Source: Unio delphinus (taxonomy: Eukaryota > Mollusca > Bivalvia > Unionida > Unionidae). Taken from it: DNA of 64,000 nucleotides. Shown here piece after piece: positions 18,619 to 28,800 of the stretch. The DNA lies in the NCBI GenBank assembly GCA_029339505.1, contig JAQISU010001235.1:36233815-36297814 (forward strand), read 5' to 3'. A model generated the notes under the pieces. That model was not told the origin of the DNA, did not search any database, and was given only the letters and a program-made list of their open reading frames with translations. Both the position numbers and the translations under genes were made by a program. How positions within the stretch are numbered: the first letter of the stretch is position 1; each line of letters opens with the position of its first letter.

Positions 18619-19158
18619 ATGTCATATAGTGTTATTAGTGTTACGTTAACTCCTGGTCAAATCAAAAAATTGCAATCAGAATCGGCTAAAAAATGTGGAA
18701 CCACAATCACGTTGAAACCCAGCCAAATGACTGGTGGTGAAAATAAATTATCGCTGACAACTCGTCAGGTGAAACATTTCAATGATGCTTTCAAGGATAA
18801 AAAGGGAGTTCAGATTACTCTCTCTGCGGCTGCTATTAAAAATATGATGAAAACGGGTGGTATATTTCCATTGTTAGCTGCAATACCAGCATTGATTGCA
18901 GCAGCAGCCCCAGCGGTGGCTAAAGCAGCAGCGTTAGGAGCCGTTGGTACTGCAGCAGGAATGGCACTAAAGAAGGCAGCTGGACAAGGATATAAAAAAA
19001 AGAGACGATCCGTTCAAGGATTGGGTCTAAGACTACCAGGAACCCCGTATTCGTGGTACAGCGGAAAGGGTCTAAGACTACCAGGAACCCCGTATTCATG
19101 GTACAGCGGGAGATCCGTTCACGGATCAGGCCTGAGACTACCAGGAACGGTTTATTAA
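18619..19158 (+). CDS. core/minor capsid protein with LT-repeat N-terminus
   Basis: The 179-aa product starts with repeated 'TPGQIKKLQ / TTRQVKHFN' modules that alternate with short beta-like segments ending in ITLKPSQM or ITLSAAAI. A hydrophobic alanine-rich segment follows (about 94-125, GGIFPLL...AAAAPAVAKAAALGAVGTAAG), then a basic stretch. It ends in three copies of GLRLPGTPYSWYSG (the last shortened). Proteins of this plan are common next to the protease in Polintons and adintoviruses and are thought to be virion core or membrane-active components; the role is inferred. The protease gene starts 11 bp later. Confidence 0.75.
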   Translation: MSYSVISVTLTPGQIKKLQSESAKKCGTTITLKPSQMTGGENKLSLTTRQVKHFNDAFKDKKGVQITLSAAAIKNMMKTGGIFPLLAAIPALIAAAAPAVAKAAALGAVGTAAGMALKKAAGQGYKKKRRSVQGLGLRLPGTPYSWYSGKGLRLPGTPYSWYSGRSVHGSGLRLPGTVY

Positions 19159-19169
19159 TTCAGAAATCT

Positions 19170-19607
19170 ATGGTTCCCATGTCCAATTTTGATTTAATGG
19201 ATGCTGCTAAAAAACTAGTGATTAAAAATTTCAGAGGTGTTTTTATGAAAGATCAATTACCACATCAACCAAACAAAACTGAAACAGGTATTATTAATCT
19301 CGATAACAGCACCGGACCTGGAACTCACTGGGTTGCATACGCTATTGATCCACGTGGGATTGTCTATTTTGATTCATATGGATTAGCCCCACCAAAAGAG
19401 TTTATGCGGTATATAAAAACCCTTCCAATGAAGACTTGGTATTCTACGCTACCAACACAACAAATCAATGACCCACCAATATGCGGCAGTGAAGTATTAA
19501 ATGTCCTTGACGCTATTTCTAACTCCTTGGGTAACCCAAGGGGAAAACCACCACACATTGTCGTAAATGACTACACTAGTAATCGCTTTTTAGAGAGAGA
19601 TATATAA
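19170..19607 (+). CDS. adenain-type cysteine protease
   Basis: This is a 145-aa maturation protease of the adenain/Ulp1 class, which trims capsid proteins during assembly. The expected catalytic set is visible: H53 in GTHWVAYAID, D68 in YFDSYG, Q97/Q98 in LPTQQ and C105 in PPICGSEVL. The ATG at 19170 (MVPMSNFD) is chosen because the upstream frame overlaps the preceding gene and has only a non-ATG start near its beginning. The fibre gene starts 6 bp after the stop. The copy in element B has a different C-terminal tail. Confidence 0.9.
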   Translation: MVPMSNFDLMDAAKKLVIKNFRGVFMKDQLPHQPNKTETGIINLDNSTGPGTHWVAYAIDPRGIVYFDSYGLAPPKEFMRYIKTLPMKTWYSTLPTQQINDPPICGSEVLNVLDAISNSLGNPRGKPPHIVVNDYTSNRFLERDI

Positions 19608-19613
19608 AATATC

Positions 19614-20564
19614 ATGATTGATATTTGGGGAAGACCTCTGAAACCCAAACCCGATGAAACTGCAACCCCTGATTCTATCAAGGATATAACAAAAAAAATT
19701 AAAGATGAAATCGCTGAGACGTTAAATTTAACAAGTGTTGACCCGAATGAAATAGTTGTATTTCAAGACAAACAGGGTAAATTGAAAACCAGTAATATTT
19801 CTCTGGATGATATTTTAGTTAAACAACAAAATGCAATCGAGGATACTATCGCGTTATTTTCCGATCAGGGTAAATTGAAATCTAGTAATATTTCTCTGGA
19901 TGATATTTTAGTTAAACAACAAAACGCAATCGAGAACACCGTTGCGCTATTTTCCGATCAGGGTAAACTCAAACCGGGTGTACTCGTTTCGACGATTACA
20001 GATCGATTAAAAATTCTCAACGATGAGTTAAACAATTCTGTGGTTGTACTATCAACACTTGAATCTAGAATTGAAGAACACATAAAACAGTTTATATCAT
20101 TTCGTAGAAATATCATTGATAAATTTATTGGAACCCCGTTAGATAAAATTGAACTAAAACTCCCTGATATTAAAAAATCCATCGATGAGACGAAAACTTT
20201 CATCGAAGGCATCAAGGGGGATGCAACGAGGATGATAACAGCCATTGAAAAAACAAAAATTCCTCATGAGAAAACCAACAACTTAGTATACACGATCCAA
20301 CACGGATCATTTGAGTGGACACCTACAAACAACAAATTAGATATCACTGCAACCGTTAAGGGTATTTATCGATTAACACTAGTAACACCATTATCTCAAT
20401 TTAATATTTCATCGTCCAGTTCATCCGGGGTCAATAATACGATTTCAACGATCATCGACAAGAATACAACTGAAAAGTTTACAATCACATCTACTGATAA
20501 AAATTTGGTTAGGGTCTCAACAACGTGGTATGTGGAATTCGTAGCGGATTTAAGTAAATCGTAA
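19614..20564 (+). CDS. fibre-like repeat protein, candidate spike
   Basis: The 316-aa protein has a short N-terminus (MIDIWGRPLKPKP), tandem 31-residue repeats at about 54-115 (QGKLK.SNISLDDILVKQQ core), a helical coiled-coil-like stretch to about 225 and a beta-rich, serine/threonine-rich C-terminal domain from about 235 (HGSFEWTPTNNKLDI onward). This shaft-plus-head plan suits a trimeric attachment fibre, but no sequence match is claimed. Element A has two full repeats and element B one. It lies between protease and membrane-protein genes, as part of the virion block. Confidence 0.65.
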   Translation: MIDIWGRPLKPKPDETATPDSIKDITKKIKDEIAETLNLTSVDPNEIVVFQDKQGKLKTSNISLDDILVKQQNAIEDTIALFSDQGKLKSSNISLDDILVKQQNAIENTVALFSDQGKLKPGVLVSTITDRLKILNDELNNSVVVLSTLESRIEEHIKQFISFRRNIIDKFIGTPLDKIELKLPDIKKSIDETKTFIEGIKGDATRMITAIEKTKIPHEKTNNLVYTIQHGSFEWTPTNNKLDITATVKGIYRLTLVTPLSQFNISSSSSSGVNNTISTIIDKNTTEKFTITSTDKNLVRVSTTWYVEFVADLSKS

Positions 20565-20593
20565 TTGAAAACGCTAGCGTATTTAAAATAAAA
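20563..20593 (+). promoter_or_regulatory. intergenic motif: AATTGAAAA plus palindrome ACGCTAGCGT
   Basis: Between the fibre stop and the membrane-protein ATG lie AATTGAAAA (20563-20571) and the palindrome core CGCTAGCG (20572-20579), then TATTTAAAATAAAA. Both motifs are conserved in element B (CGCTAGCG at 61324-61331). Confidence 0.5.
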
Positions 20594-21238
20594 ATGATTT
20601 CATCATCGCAATATCGCTATGATCAGGTCAGAGAGTATCAAACTAGACTCAAAACCCTGTCTGAGGAGTATGAATTGAAAATTAAAAAATATCGCAGGAG
20701 AATTACCGCAATTGATGTTACTGTGTACGCTGTGAGTGGTGTAATCACCGGAGCCGGTATTATACTGTCTTCAGTGACAATGATGGCTCCGATAGCTGTT
20801 CCAATTTGCATTTCTGCGGCAACAACAATCGCTGGAATTATTTCAATAATCACAAAAAAAATATCCTCATGCAGCCAACGGAAACTACAAGACTACATAA
20901 TTCAATTTCATGTTGTGTCCACTGCATACTCGCAATTATCCTCATTGATATCGTCATCGCTCGATGATACAATTATATCAGAGAGTGAGTTTTCAGCGAT
21001 GGTAGATATATATGATTCTGCGATGTCAAAATTAGAAATACATCATGAGTATAATAACAATGACAACACAGATGGAATTACTTCAACAAATAGTGGAGAA
21101 CACAAATCCAGTACAAACAAGCATGATCTCAATAACCTCAACGAATCCAGAATTCAGTGTGAATTTCCCCTCTCCGGTCCCAGTGAAGGAGATAGCGCTA
21201 GCAAAATTACGAGTATACCACAGTTGGCCAAATATTAG
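20594..21238 (+). CDS. two-helix membrane protein overlapping the penton gene
   Basis: The 214-aa protein has a charged N-terminal helix (residues about 8-35), two hydrophobic segments (about 42-62 and 66-90, with SGVITGAGIILSSV and PICISAATTIAGIISII) and a polar C-terminal half rich in serine and asparagine. This plan fits a membrane-active virion or host-membrane protein; no function is known to me. Its last 194 nt (21045-21238) overlap the start of the penton gene in another frame. The same overlap exists in element B, where an 8-bp deletion truncates this protein early. Confidence 0.7.
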   Translation: MISSSQYRYDQVREYQTRLKTLSEEYELKIKKYRRRITAIDVTVYAVSGVITGAGIILSSVTMMAPIAVPICISAATTIAGIISIITKKISSCSQRKLQDYIIQFHVVSTAYSQLSSLISSSLDDTIISESEFSAMVDIYDSAMSKLEIHHEYNNNDNTDGITSTNSGEHKSSTNKHDLNNLNESRIQCEFPLSGPSEGDSASKITSIPQLAKY

Positions 21239-22406
21239 GTCAAAACCATTTGGTGGTCAACAACCGAATAATTCACTGGTATTTGCAAATAAGAATAAAC
21301 CAGACGGCACCCCAGACTGGAACGTTGTTTCCATACCAACCGGATCATACCAAATCGAACAAATCAATAATGAATTCGCGCGTAGAATAAAATCGATTAC
21401 TGGAGTAGAGTCAAAAATCGCTATAACAGTTCATGAGCCAACACTATCATCTGCCATTGAAATAAGCACAGAAGGATACGTCGTAGATATCTATCAAAGT
21501 TCTATTAGAACCGTACTAGGATGGCCTGAATTACCACCCGGTGGAAAAACCATTGATTTACCAGAACCCAAAAAAACTGATTATATCACAGACAGGATAA
21601 AATCTGATAATCCAGTAAAAAGTTATAAAGAGTTCAGTACACCCTTAGAGTTTTTTGGGATAAGATACGAACTTAGGGGGAGTTATTATATATTTGACGA
21701 ACCTACAATCGTTAAAAATTTCACAGCAATGAATAATGATTTTTCACTGTTGTTAATATCTCTTAAATCCGGCTCTCTCACCCGAGATGAATTTATCAGC
21801 GTCGTAGAAATATGCAACAAAATTATCGACGATATGGAAAAATTTAATTTACGAATTATTCAAGTTATACTCGATGATCTTCCCGTATCGAGAACAATAT
21901 TTGCAACAGACTATAAAATCCGCGTTGAAGATATCCCAACATTCAAACTACCAGGATATAACGTACCAGAACTAAAAAGACTTCTCAGTGATGCCATCGA
22001 TGTCGGTTTTAAAATAATTCATGATGCATGGAAAAAAACAACATCACCGGAAATAAAAATCCTGACCCATAATAATGACCCAGATGGTGGTGGCAGGCAT
22101 ATTGCTCCGTTCAATGTGAATATTTCAACGGTGATTGCGCTCAATTTAGTATGTGATGTGATAGAAGGAAGCTATCAAATAAATTTAGAACGATCAAATC
22201 AAGCTCAGCAGGGATATATTTTGTATTCATTTGCACCAATAGCCCCTCCAGGATTTTTAATAATTGAGTCCCCGGTGAATCCAGTCTATATGCGATGTCA
22301 TAATAATTCATTAACCAGAATTAATTTCAAACTTACTGACCAGTCTAATAATCTGATTGATTTACAAGAGGAGGTTTTACAAATTAGTCTGTTTGTGAAA
22401 TCCTAA
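21045..22406 (+). CDS. penton-type minor capsid protein (single jelly roll)
   Basis: The 453-aa protein is the Polinton penton homologue that closes capsid vertices. Family signs are the ISITSTNPEFSVNFPSPVPV start, the VYHSWPNI motif, GSYQIEQINNEF and SIRTVLGW in the first 165 residues. The C-terminus has ISTVIALNLVCDVIEGSYQI and a final LTDQSNNLIDLQEEVLQISLF. The ATG at 21045 lies inside the membrane-protein gene. The stop is 29 bp from the right terminal repeat. Two internal stretches (about 188-220 and 258-300) differ strongly from element B while the rest is nearly identical. Confidence 0.88.
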   Translation: MSIITMTTQMELLQQIVENTNPVQTSMISITSTNPEFSVNFPSPVPVKEIALAKLRVYHSWPNIRSKPFGGQQPNNSLVFANKNKPDGTPDWNVVSIPTGSYQIEQINNEFARRIKSITGVESKIAITVHEPTLSSAIEISTEGYVVDIYQSSIRTVLGWPELPPGGKTIDLPEPKKTDYITDRIKSDNPVKSYKEFSTPLEFFGIRYELRGSYYIFDEPTIVKNFTAMNNDFSLLLISLKSGSLTRDEFISVVEICNKIIDDMEKFNLRIIQVILDDLPVSRTIFATDYKIRVEDIPTFKLPGYNVPELKRLLSDAIDVGFKIIHDAWKKTTSPEIKILTHNNDPDGGGRHIAPFNVNISTVIALNLVCDVIEGSYQINLERSNQAQQGYILYSFAPIAPPGFLIIESPVNPVYMRCHNNSLTRINFKLTDQSNNLIDLQEEVLQISLFVKS

Positions 22407-22435
22407 GAGGATTTTCGTCCCACAGACAAGGTCTG

Positions 22436-22751
22436 GAACACGATATCGTATCGGACTGGATCAAATATTCGGTTAACCCCAACTGAAAGTTCTAGCAGCA
22501 GAAGGGGTGAGTGACAACGATGTTGTAGTCCCTTTTTTCCCAAAAAATGTAATAGTTGAAAAGTTTTTGATTTCATTAATTTCATTGATTTTTTCATAAT
22601 TTTTTTTTGGACCTAATCCATGAAACACACACATATTTGGGACCTGATGTCATTGACTTTTGGGTCTGATGTCATTGGTTTCATTGATTTTAAGCGTGAT
22701 TTCAGTGAATACTTGTCTAAAAATGTTGTCTGATTCGCCCCTTCTGCTGCT
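22436..22751 (-). repeat. right terminal inverted repeat of element A
   Basis: This is the mirror of 3514-3829 and begins GAACACGATATCG. On this side the ATPase-coding part of the repeat is non-coding, because it follows the penton stop. Confidence 0.92.
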
Positions 22752-22884
22752 TTTCCTTACCTAACAATAAGCCCATCCCACACTATTTTGACAAATTAGT
22801 TAGGCTTCCCCTTTTGTCTTTTAATGTGAAATATACTGCAATAGTATCTCTATGTGTATTCTCGGAACTTAGAATCATGTGTAC

Positions 22885-23616
22885 AACACCCATAATGAAA
22901 CAATTCATCCCAATTCAGACAAAATCATTGCCAACAAAACAACACCCATAATGAAACAATTCATCCCAATTCAGAAAAAATCATTGCCAACAAAACAACA
23001 CCCATAATGAAATAATTCATCCCAATTCAGACAAAATCATTGCCAACAAAACAACACCCATAATGAAACAATGCATCCCAATTCAGACAAAATCATTGCC
23101 AACAAAACAACACCCATAACGAAACAATTCATCCCAATTCAGACAAAATAATTGCCAACAAAACAACACCCATAATGAAACAATTCATCCCAATTCAGAC
23201 AAAATCATTGCCAACAAAACAACACCCATAATGAAACAATTCATCCCAATTCAGACAAAATCATTGCCAACAAAACAACACCCATAATGAAACAATTCAT
23301 CCCAATTCAGACAAAATCATTGCCAACAAAACAACACCCATAACGAAACAATTCATCCCAATTCAGACAAAATAATTGCCAACAAAACAACACCCATAAT
23401 GAAACAATTCATCCCAATTCAGACAAAATCATTGCCAACAAAACAACACCCATAATGAAACAATTCATCCCAATTCAGACAAAATCATTGCCAACAAAAC
23501 AACACCCATAATGAAACAATTCATCCCAATTCAGACAAAATCATTGCCAACAAAACAACACCCATAACGAAACAATTCATCCCAATTCAGACAAAATAAT
23601 TGCCAACAAAACAAAG
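22885..23616. repeat. 56-bp minisatellite with four-unit higher-order period
   Basis: Thirteen tandem units of 56 bp start about 130 bp beyond element A. Units carrying CATAACG and AAAATAATT instead of CATAATG and AAAATCATT recur at 23115, 23339 and 23563, exactly 224 bp (four units) apart. This shows a higher-order expansion. Confidence 0.95.
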
Positions 23617-25560
23617 TAAAAAAAAGTTACACTCTATTTTTAAAAAATTAGTTGTAATAAACTTATTAACATTGTTTTGAACATTTCTTTCCATTCTTTG
23701 CATCAGTTAGTTTATAAATTCTTAGTTACATTGAACTCCACATGTATACATGTTCAATCAATGAATAATAGTTTAAGTGGGACAAAGCAGGTTCCTTGAT
23801 AAACAAGATGATGCAGTGACTTGTACTTAAACATGTTTAATATCATGTTTAATATAAGTAAGTACATTTTGAATATCACAATACATGTACTTACAAAAAG
23901 AGCAAGTGTCATGTGAGTGCTTATTACTAATAAATAAATAATGCAGTGAGTGCTATGGTAATACAATCTTGAGGTTTTAGGGACACATCAAATTTTCATG
24001 TATAATGCAATGTAGAAAATCTACAAATGGGAATCAGAAATATGTCCACACAACACAGATGCCCCTGCCATATGATGCAACTAAAGTGCAACAATTTAAG
24101 CTAAACTTAGACCATAACAGATAAAATAAAAACTCTACCTAGGTTTTCTTAATGCCAATCTTTATACCAAATACCAAATTTAAATTAAACACGTGAAGTC
24201 TGGTATCCCAAAGGCAGGGGACACTGTGTCTCCCACTCTCAAAATCTGAAGGACATGCAACATTTTAGAGGGAAAAAGGAAAAGAAGACATAATGCACTA
24301 ATAGTGCTATATATAAAAAATCTGCTTCAACAGTTCTGACATCTTGATATTGTCGTCTGCACTGTACTAACATATTTTCATTGGACACATATCACTATAA
24401 TAAAAGTCTATCATGTGCTTGAGTAACTCACAAAAATACTAACATGTTTAAATATCTTCAAAACCTGAAATGAGCTGCACCATGGAGTTTTCTGTTCCTG
24501 ATCCTGCTCTCATTTATCCTGAGTGTTAACTCATTATCTACCAGCATTTATTATATTAAATATCTGTGTTGTTTCCAGTTACTTTTCTTTTCTACCAATA
24601 AATTAGTAATTAAATGACAAATTATGTATTTGCATGAATTTAATCTCTTTTGTCATTATTTAAAATGAATATCACTGCTAGTAAACTGGACCTGTGCAAA
24701 GCAACATTGATCTACATGTACTTCAGTTCTTTGGACTTGGTATACACTTAACTGATACTGGTGAATTTTTGTTCACATCTAAATACGTCTCCTAATTTTT
24801 AAATACTTTAATTTACACTGCCTATACATGTATATCATTCCTGGAAAACACCAAAAACAAAAGTGTTTACCCTCCCTGCACACCCAAATGTAATTTCATT
24901 TGTTCTTAGCCATTTCTTCTTCAACCGTAGTGAGCACCAGTGGCTCTGCAGTTAACAAGCCTGATTCTCAATCACTGAGGGGTGGGGGTGGGGGCATGCT
25001 GCTGATTATAATGCCAAGATCTGGGGGTTTGATACCCACCTTGGTCAGCCAAGGCTTACTACTTCAATGTGTCCTTGAAAAAGTTACTGAACTCCCTTTA
25101 ACTTAGCATTAAACAGTTCAAACTAGGGTCAGGTGCCATTTTGTCTTTCATGTGTTGATGTGCCAAACTCATGTGATCAATCCCCTATTCTCTTGACTTG
25201 TCCTTCCTTAACATGATGCTAATTTCCCACGCAATGTTTTGAGAATATTGTTTCAAACATTGTTACCAATAACCAACAAGATACCAAAGAAAGACATCTC
25301 AGAGAAAATTCACCTTTCTTACAGAAACTGACCTAATCCCACTCATCCCCCTCTCTAAAAGACTATAATACAAGTGTTTATAGTAATCTATAAGTAGTCC
25401 CAGTACTTGACTACATAGTCTGCCAGCTGGGATTATGTGTTATCAACTGATGTATCAATATTTTCTTCCAGCACCAGTTTAGGTATTTCATTTGGAATCT
25501 TTGAGGGTCCAGGAACTTACTATATTTTCCAATGAAGGTTGTTACCATTATTTCCACTAT
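23617..25560. other. host DNA, no gene; SINE-like patch
   Basis: The stretch is AT-rich with no protein-like frame. Around 24930-25140 a block with 'gggggtttgatacccacc' looks like an old tRNA-derived SINE of a third type, but its ends are not clear. Confidence 0.4.
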
Positions 25561-25561
25561 G

Positions 25562-25676
25562 AAAACGAAGTCATACAGACAACGCTCTTTTGCATATCAG
25601 GGACCAGCAATGTGGAATGAATTGCCCACTGAACTTAGACACAAAGACAGTAATCCCATTCAAGAGTGCTTTTAAA
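25562..25676 (+). pseudogene. 3' end of a CR1/L2/Jockey-like non-LTR reverse transcriptase gene
   Basis: A short frame encodes RSFAYQGPAMWNELPTELR, the typical C-terminal 'fA...lWN.LP..iR' block of non-LTR retrotransposon ORF2 proteins, and ends in TAA. No upstream reverse transcriptase remains, so this is a 5'-truncated or decayed copy whose 3' tail probably runs to about 25870. Confidence 0.7.
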
Positions 25677-25876
25677 ACTCGCATATTTTGACTACAAGAA
25701 CAAACTTAAAGACCTAATAATGTTTCCTACCTTAAATAATTTCAACATGTTTTATGTTCTTTAATTTCATGGAGTTGTTTTTTTTGTTGTAATAATATCA
25801 TTATATATATTTTTAAGTTGTACGTGTTTTCTAATATTGTCAAGTACTTAGAGCTTCCAGAGAATATGCTCTATTC

Positions 25877-28800
25877 AAAGTCCTCATTATTAGTATAACC
25901 TCCCCTATGCGAAGTCAAACATTCAAGTTGTAAATTGAAACCAACAATGTGCTTTTTGACACAATCATGAGAACGCAATTAAGCCATATCTAAAAGGTAT
26001 TAATCCTCTTTTGATCAAGGTAAAAAAAATTTAGTACTACATACTCACTTATAAGTCAAATCCAACTGCAAAATGCACAGACCATATCTGTCATTGCCTA
26101 ATATGCTGGCAGATCTAGGTATATGCAGTGTAATAGAAGTAATTAGTAGAACAAACAACACAGACTCTGATCTGCCCAAGCAATTATGCTATGGCAAATC
26201 AGGATCTATGTTGTTTGAAGTTTAACTTGTAAGTATATATGGTATATGCCAATATTAACCTGCAGCTGGAACCTGTAATGAGTGAGTGAATATTATAGGA
26301 GAGGTGAAGTCTTGGGTTCGACCAGAATCAAACAGGTATTCTGAATAATCAGTTTCAACACGAGTAGGATTAAGTCCATAATTCTAGCATGGGTAGTATA
26401 AGGCTTCAGCTTTTCCATATATGTTTCACTAATTGGTCAGTGAGGAATGTTAACCTTTGGTCTGCATCATCTCCAAACATAACTATTTAAAGTCAGAAGA
26501 AAGTCCGACCCAAGATCCCATATTCCCATTTTGTGTGTGTGTGTGTGCTGTGCAAACAGCTTTCAAAACATGTGCATGATGGCATTAAAAATGAGTGCAC
26601 AGCACACACAATTGTTTATCTGCATAAAGACATTGATATGCAATACCTGTAGACAAAATGCTTAACCAAAAAAAGCCAAGCATTTTAGTATACTTGGCAA
26701 AATTCTGCTATTAGAGACAACATTTTTAAGCTTCTGCCATTGGTTCATTTGGCTGTCCTATTTATCTGCCCCAACATAAGAATGAATGTTCAGTGGTCTT
26801 TGATTTGTTTTTGCTTTTTTCAGTTCAGACACCTCCATATAATGACCACCAGCTTATCAATTCAAAAATCCCAATATTTCCTAGACCTTTGTGAACAAGG
26901 CATGTAAAGCATGTGACCTTGACAAGGTCAAAAGGTTGAGACATGTCACAGAATGAGCTGTCTCAGTTTCATTATAATTCATCCAATTTATGAACTTTAA
27001 CCTTGACAAACTAGTGATTACAATGGTGCTACTGTTGCCTTTGCCATTGGAAGTGTACAATATGTCCTGCTATGCCCTAATGTTGGTTAGAAAAATGGAG
27101 GCTTTTCCATTATGGATAAATTCTATAGTCCCTTGAGTGTCCATCAGAGACAAGTTCTATTGTATATGGAAATATTTACTTGTCCAAATGGCAGTATAAG
27201 ATGACAGTAACATTTACTACCAAACAAGGTCTAAAAGAATATTTCACCTCAAATCCATCAATGTACCATTCATTATACGAGTATGGCATATTTCCACCAA
27301 AAACAAACCTCAGAAAAAGAATATGAAATTCCAAATGTTCATAAACTTCAAGCATGTATTATTTTTTAACTTCAAAAGGGGCAGACAAAAAATGGAGAAA
27401 TACATTGTTACAACATAACAACAAAAACAAAATACCACTCAAAGAAGAGTCCTCTAAGTCACAAGATATTACAGTTCACAGTTATCCACAGCACTGAAAG
27501 AGGGATAAAGTTGAATAGATATCTAAATACACAGACAGTCTGCATCTGATAACACCTTTTTACATACCAAGCCGACATTTCTATATAATCTAACTTACCG
27601 GTAACAAAATTATAAATGCATGCAAAAATATCATGAATCAATGGAATATACATACTATGGAAGAACCTCAAAAAATAAACAATCGTTGTATAGACTTACT
27701 GTCTGACACAGTTATTGTCTTCTAAAAAAGAATGTGAACTTGTGCTTCATTCAGCTATTATTCCTACCAATGCTCTTCAGTATTCATTCATGTCAAGGAA
27801 TGTATTTCAACTAAAACAGTCACTATTATTCATAAGCAATCAATCCTTTGTGCATTTTTTGGCAGCTACAAACCACAAATTGAAATACCCAATGAACAAT
27901 TATTTCTCTTTGAGGATAATAGGACTCTAAAAATCAAAATTTAAGAATGGAGAAAAATATAAATCTTTGCCAAACCACAAGTGTGTAGTGAACAGCACAT
28001 TATATGCCTACTGTATGTTCAATTTGTCCTCCATGCATATGACTAAAATTTCCATGCAGACCTATCTTTTCTTCTTTCATGCACAATGAACCACACCTCT
28101 GGCCTTTTGAAGCCCCCTTGCCAATAACCTCTAAAGACCTTATCCTAAAGGTTAGCCATCCTCTAAGATTGGTCCAGGTCCATGGTGCAGATTTAATGGC
28201 ATTGTTGAGAAACCATTTTTCTTCTTTCATGGCAACCTTGACTACTGACAAATATTCATCCCCAAATCAATTGGCTTATTCCTTTGTGCCATTGACAAGT
28301 TTAATCTCGGCACATGATGCAAACAAGCACCATCCTAGTGTGATACCTCAATGACATTTCCAAACTAAAGTTTCCAAATCAAATCAAGTTGTTTTATACA
28401 CATTTACATTTAGTATATATCAAACAGTTAGCACTCATCTGTCAGTTTTTCATGGCAAAAGACTAATTTTTAAAAGACATTTGGAATTGTGTTGGCTTTA
28501 AAAAAAAAAAATTGATTTGCCAACACCGTAAAATTGAATATCAGTATACAGGAACACCATTTCACTGACGACTTAACTCTCCAAAAGTCATGAAACTAAA
28601 CAAGTATGCCCAAAACTGAAACTGCAAGTGGAAATCACAAAACTTTAGTGCAATTGTACATAAATCACAAACATTGTCATTTTGATTGAGAGAGCCACTA
28701 AACTCAATAAAGCAGTGTTGTACTATTTATTTATGGACTTGTAACCCATGTCAACTGTAAAGCATGACACTTCTAAGCCCAGGTACAAATTTCCATTTGA

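Larger units (their letters stand above)
3514..22751 (+). mobile_element. Maverick/Polinton (adintovirus-like) element A, complete
   Basis: The element is bounded by 316-bp inverted repeats that start AGCAGCAGAAGGGG and end with the complement, so the termini are AG...CT as in Polintons. The 5-bp TTTCC lies immediately outside both ends (3509-3513 and 22752-22756). Polintons usually make 6-bp duplications, so one base may have changed. Inside are all the hallmark genes: packaging ATPase, rve integrase, protein-primed-type PolB, adenain-type protease, major capsid and penton-type proteins. Without the MULE insertion it would be about 15.0 kb. It is an endogenous, inactivated copy: the MCP is split and the polymerase is interrupted. 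Confidence 0.95.

Noticed and set aside
22885..23616. CRISPR-like array
   Set aside because: The units are contiguous and identical along their whole length, with no unique spacers, and the genome is eukaryotic.
24900..25106. 68-codon plus frame with a glycine run
   Set aside because: It overlaps a SINE-like patch and has a low-complexity G run.
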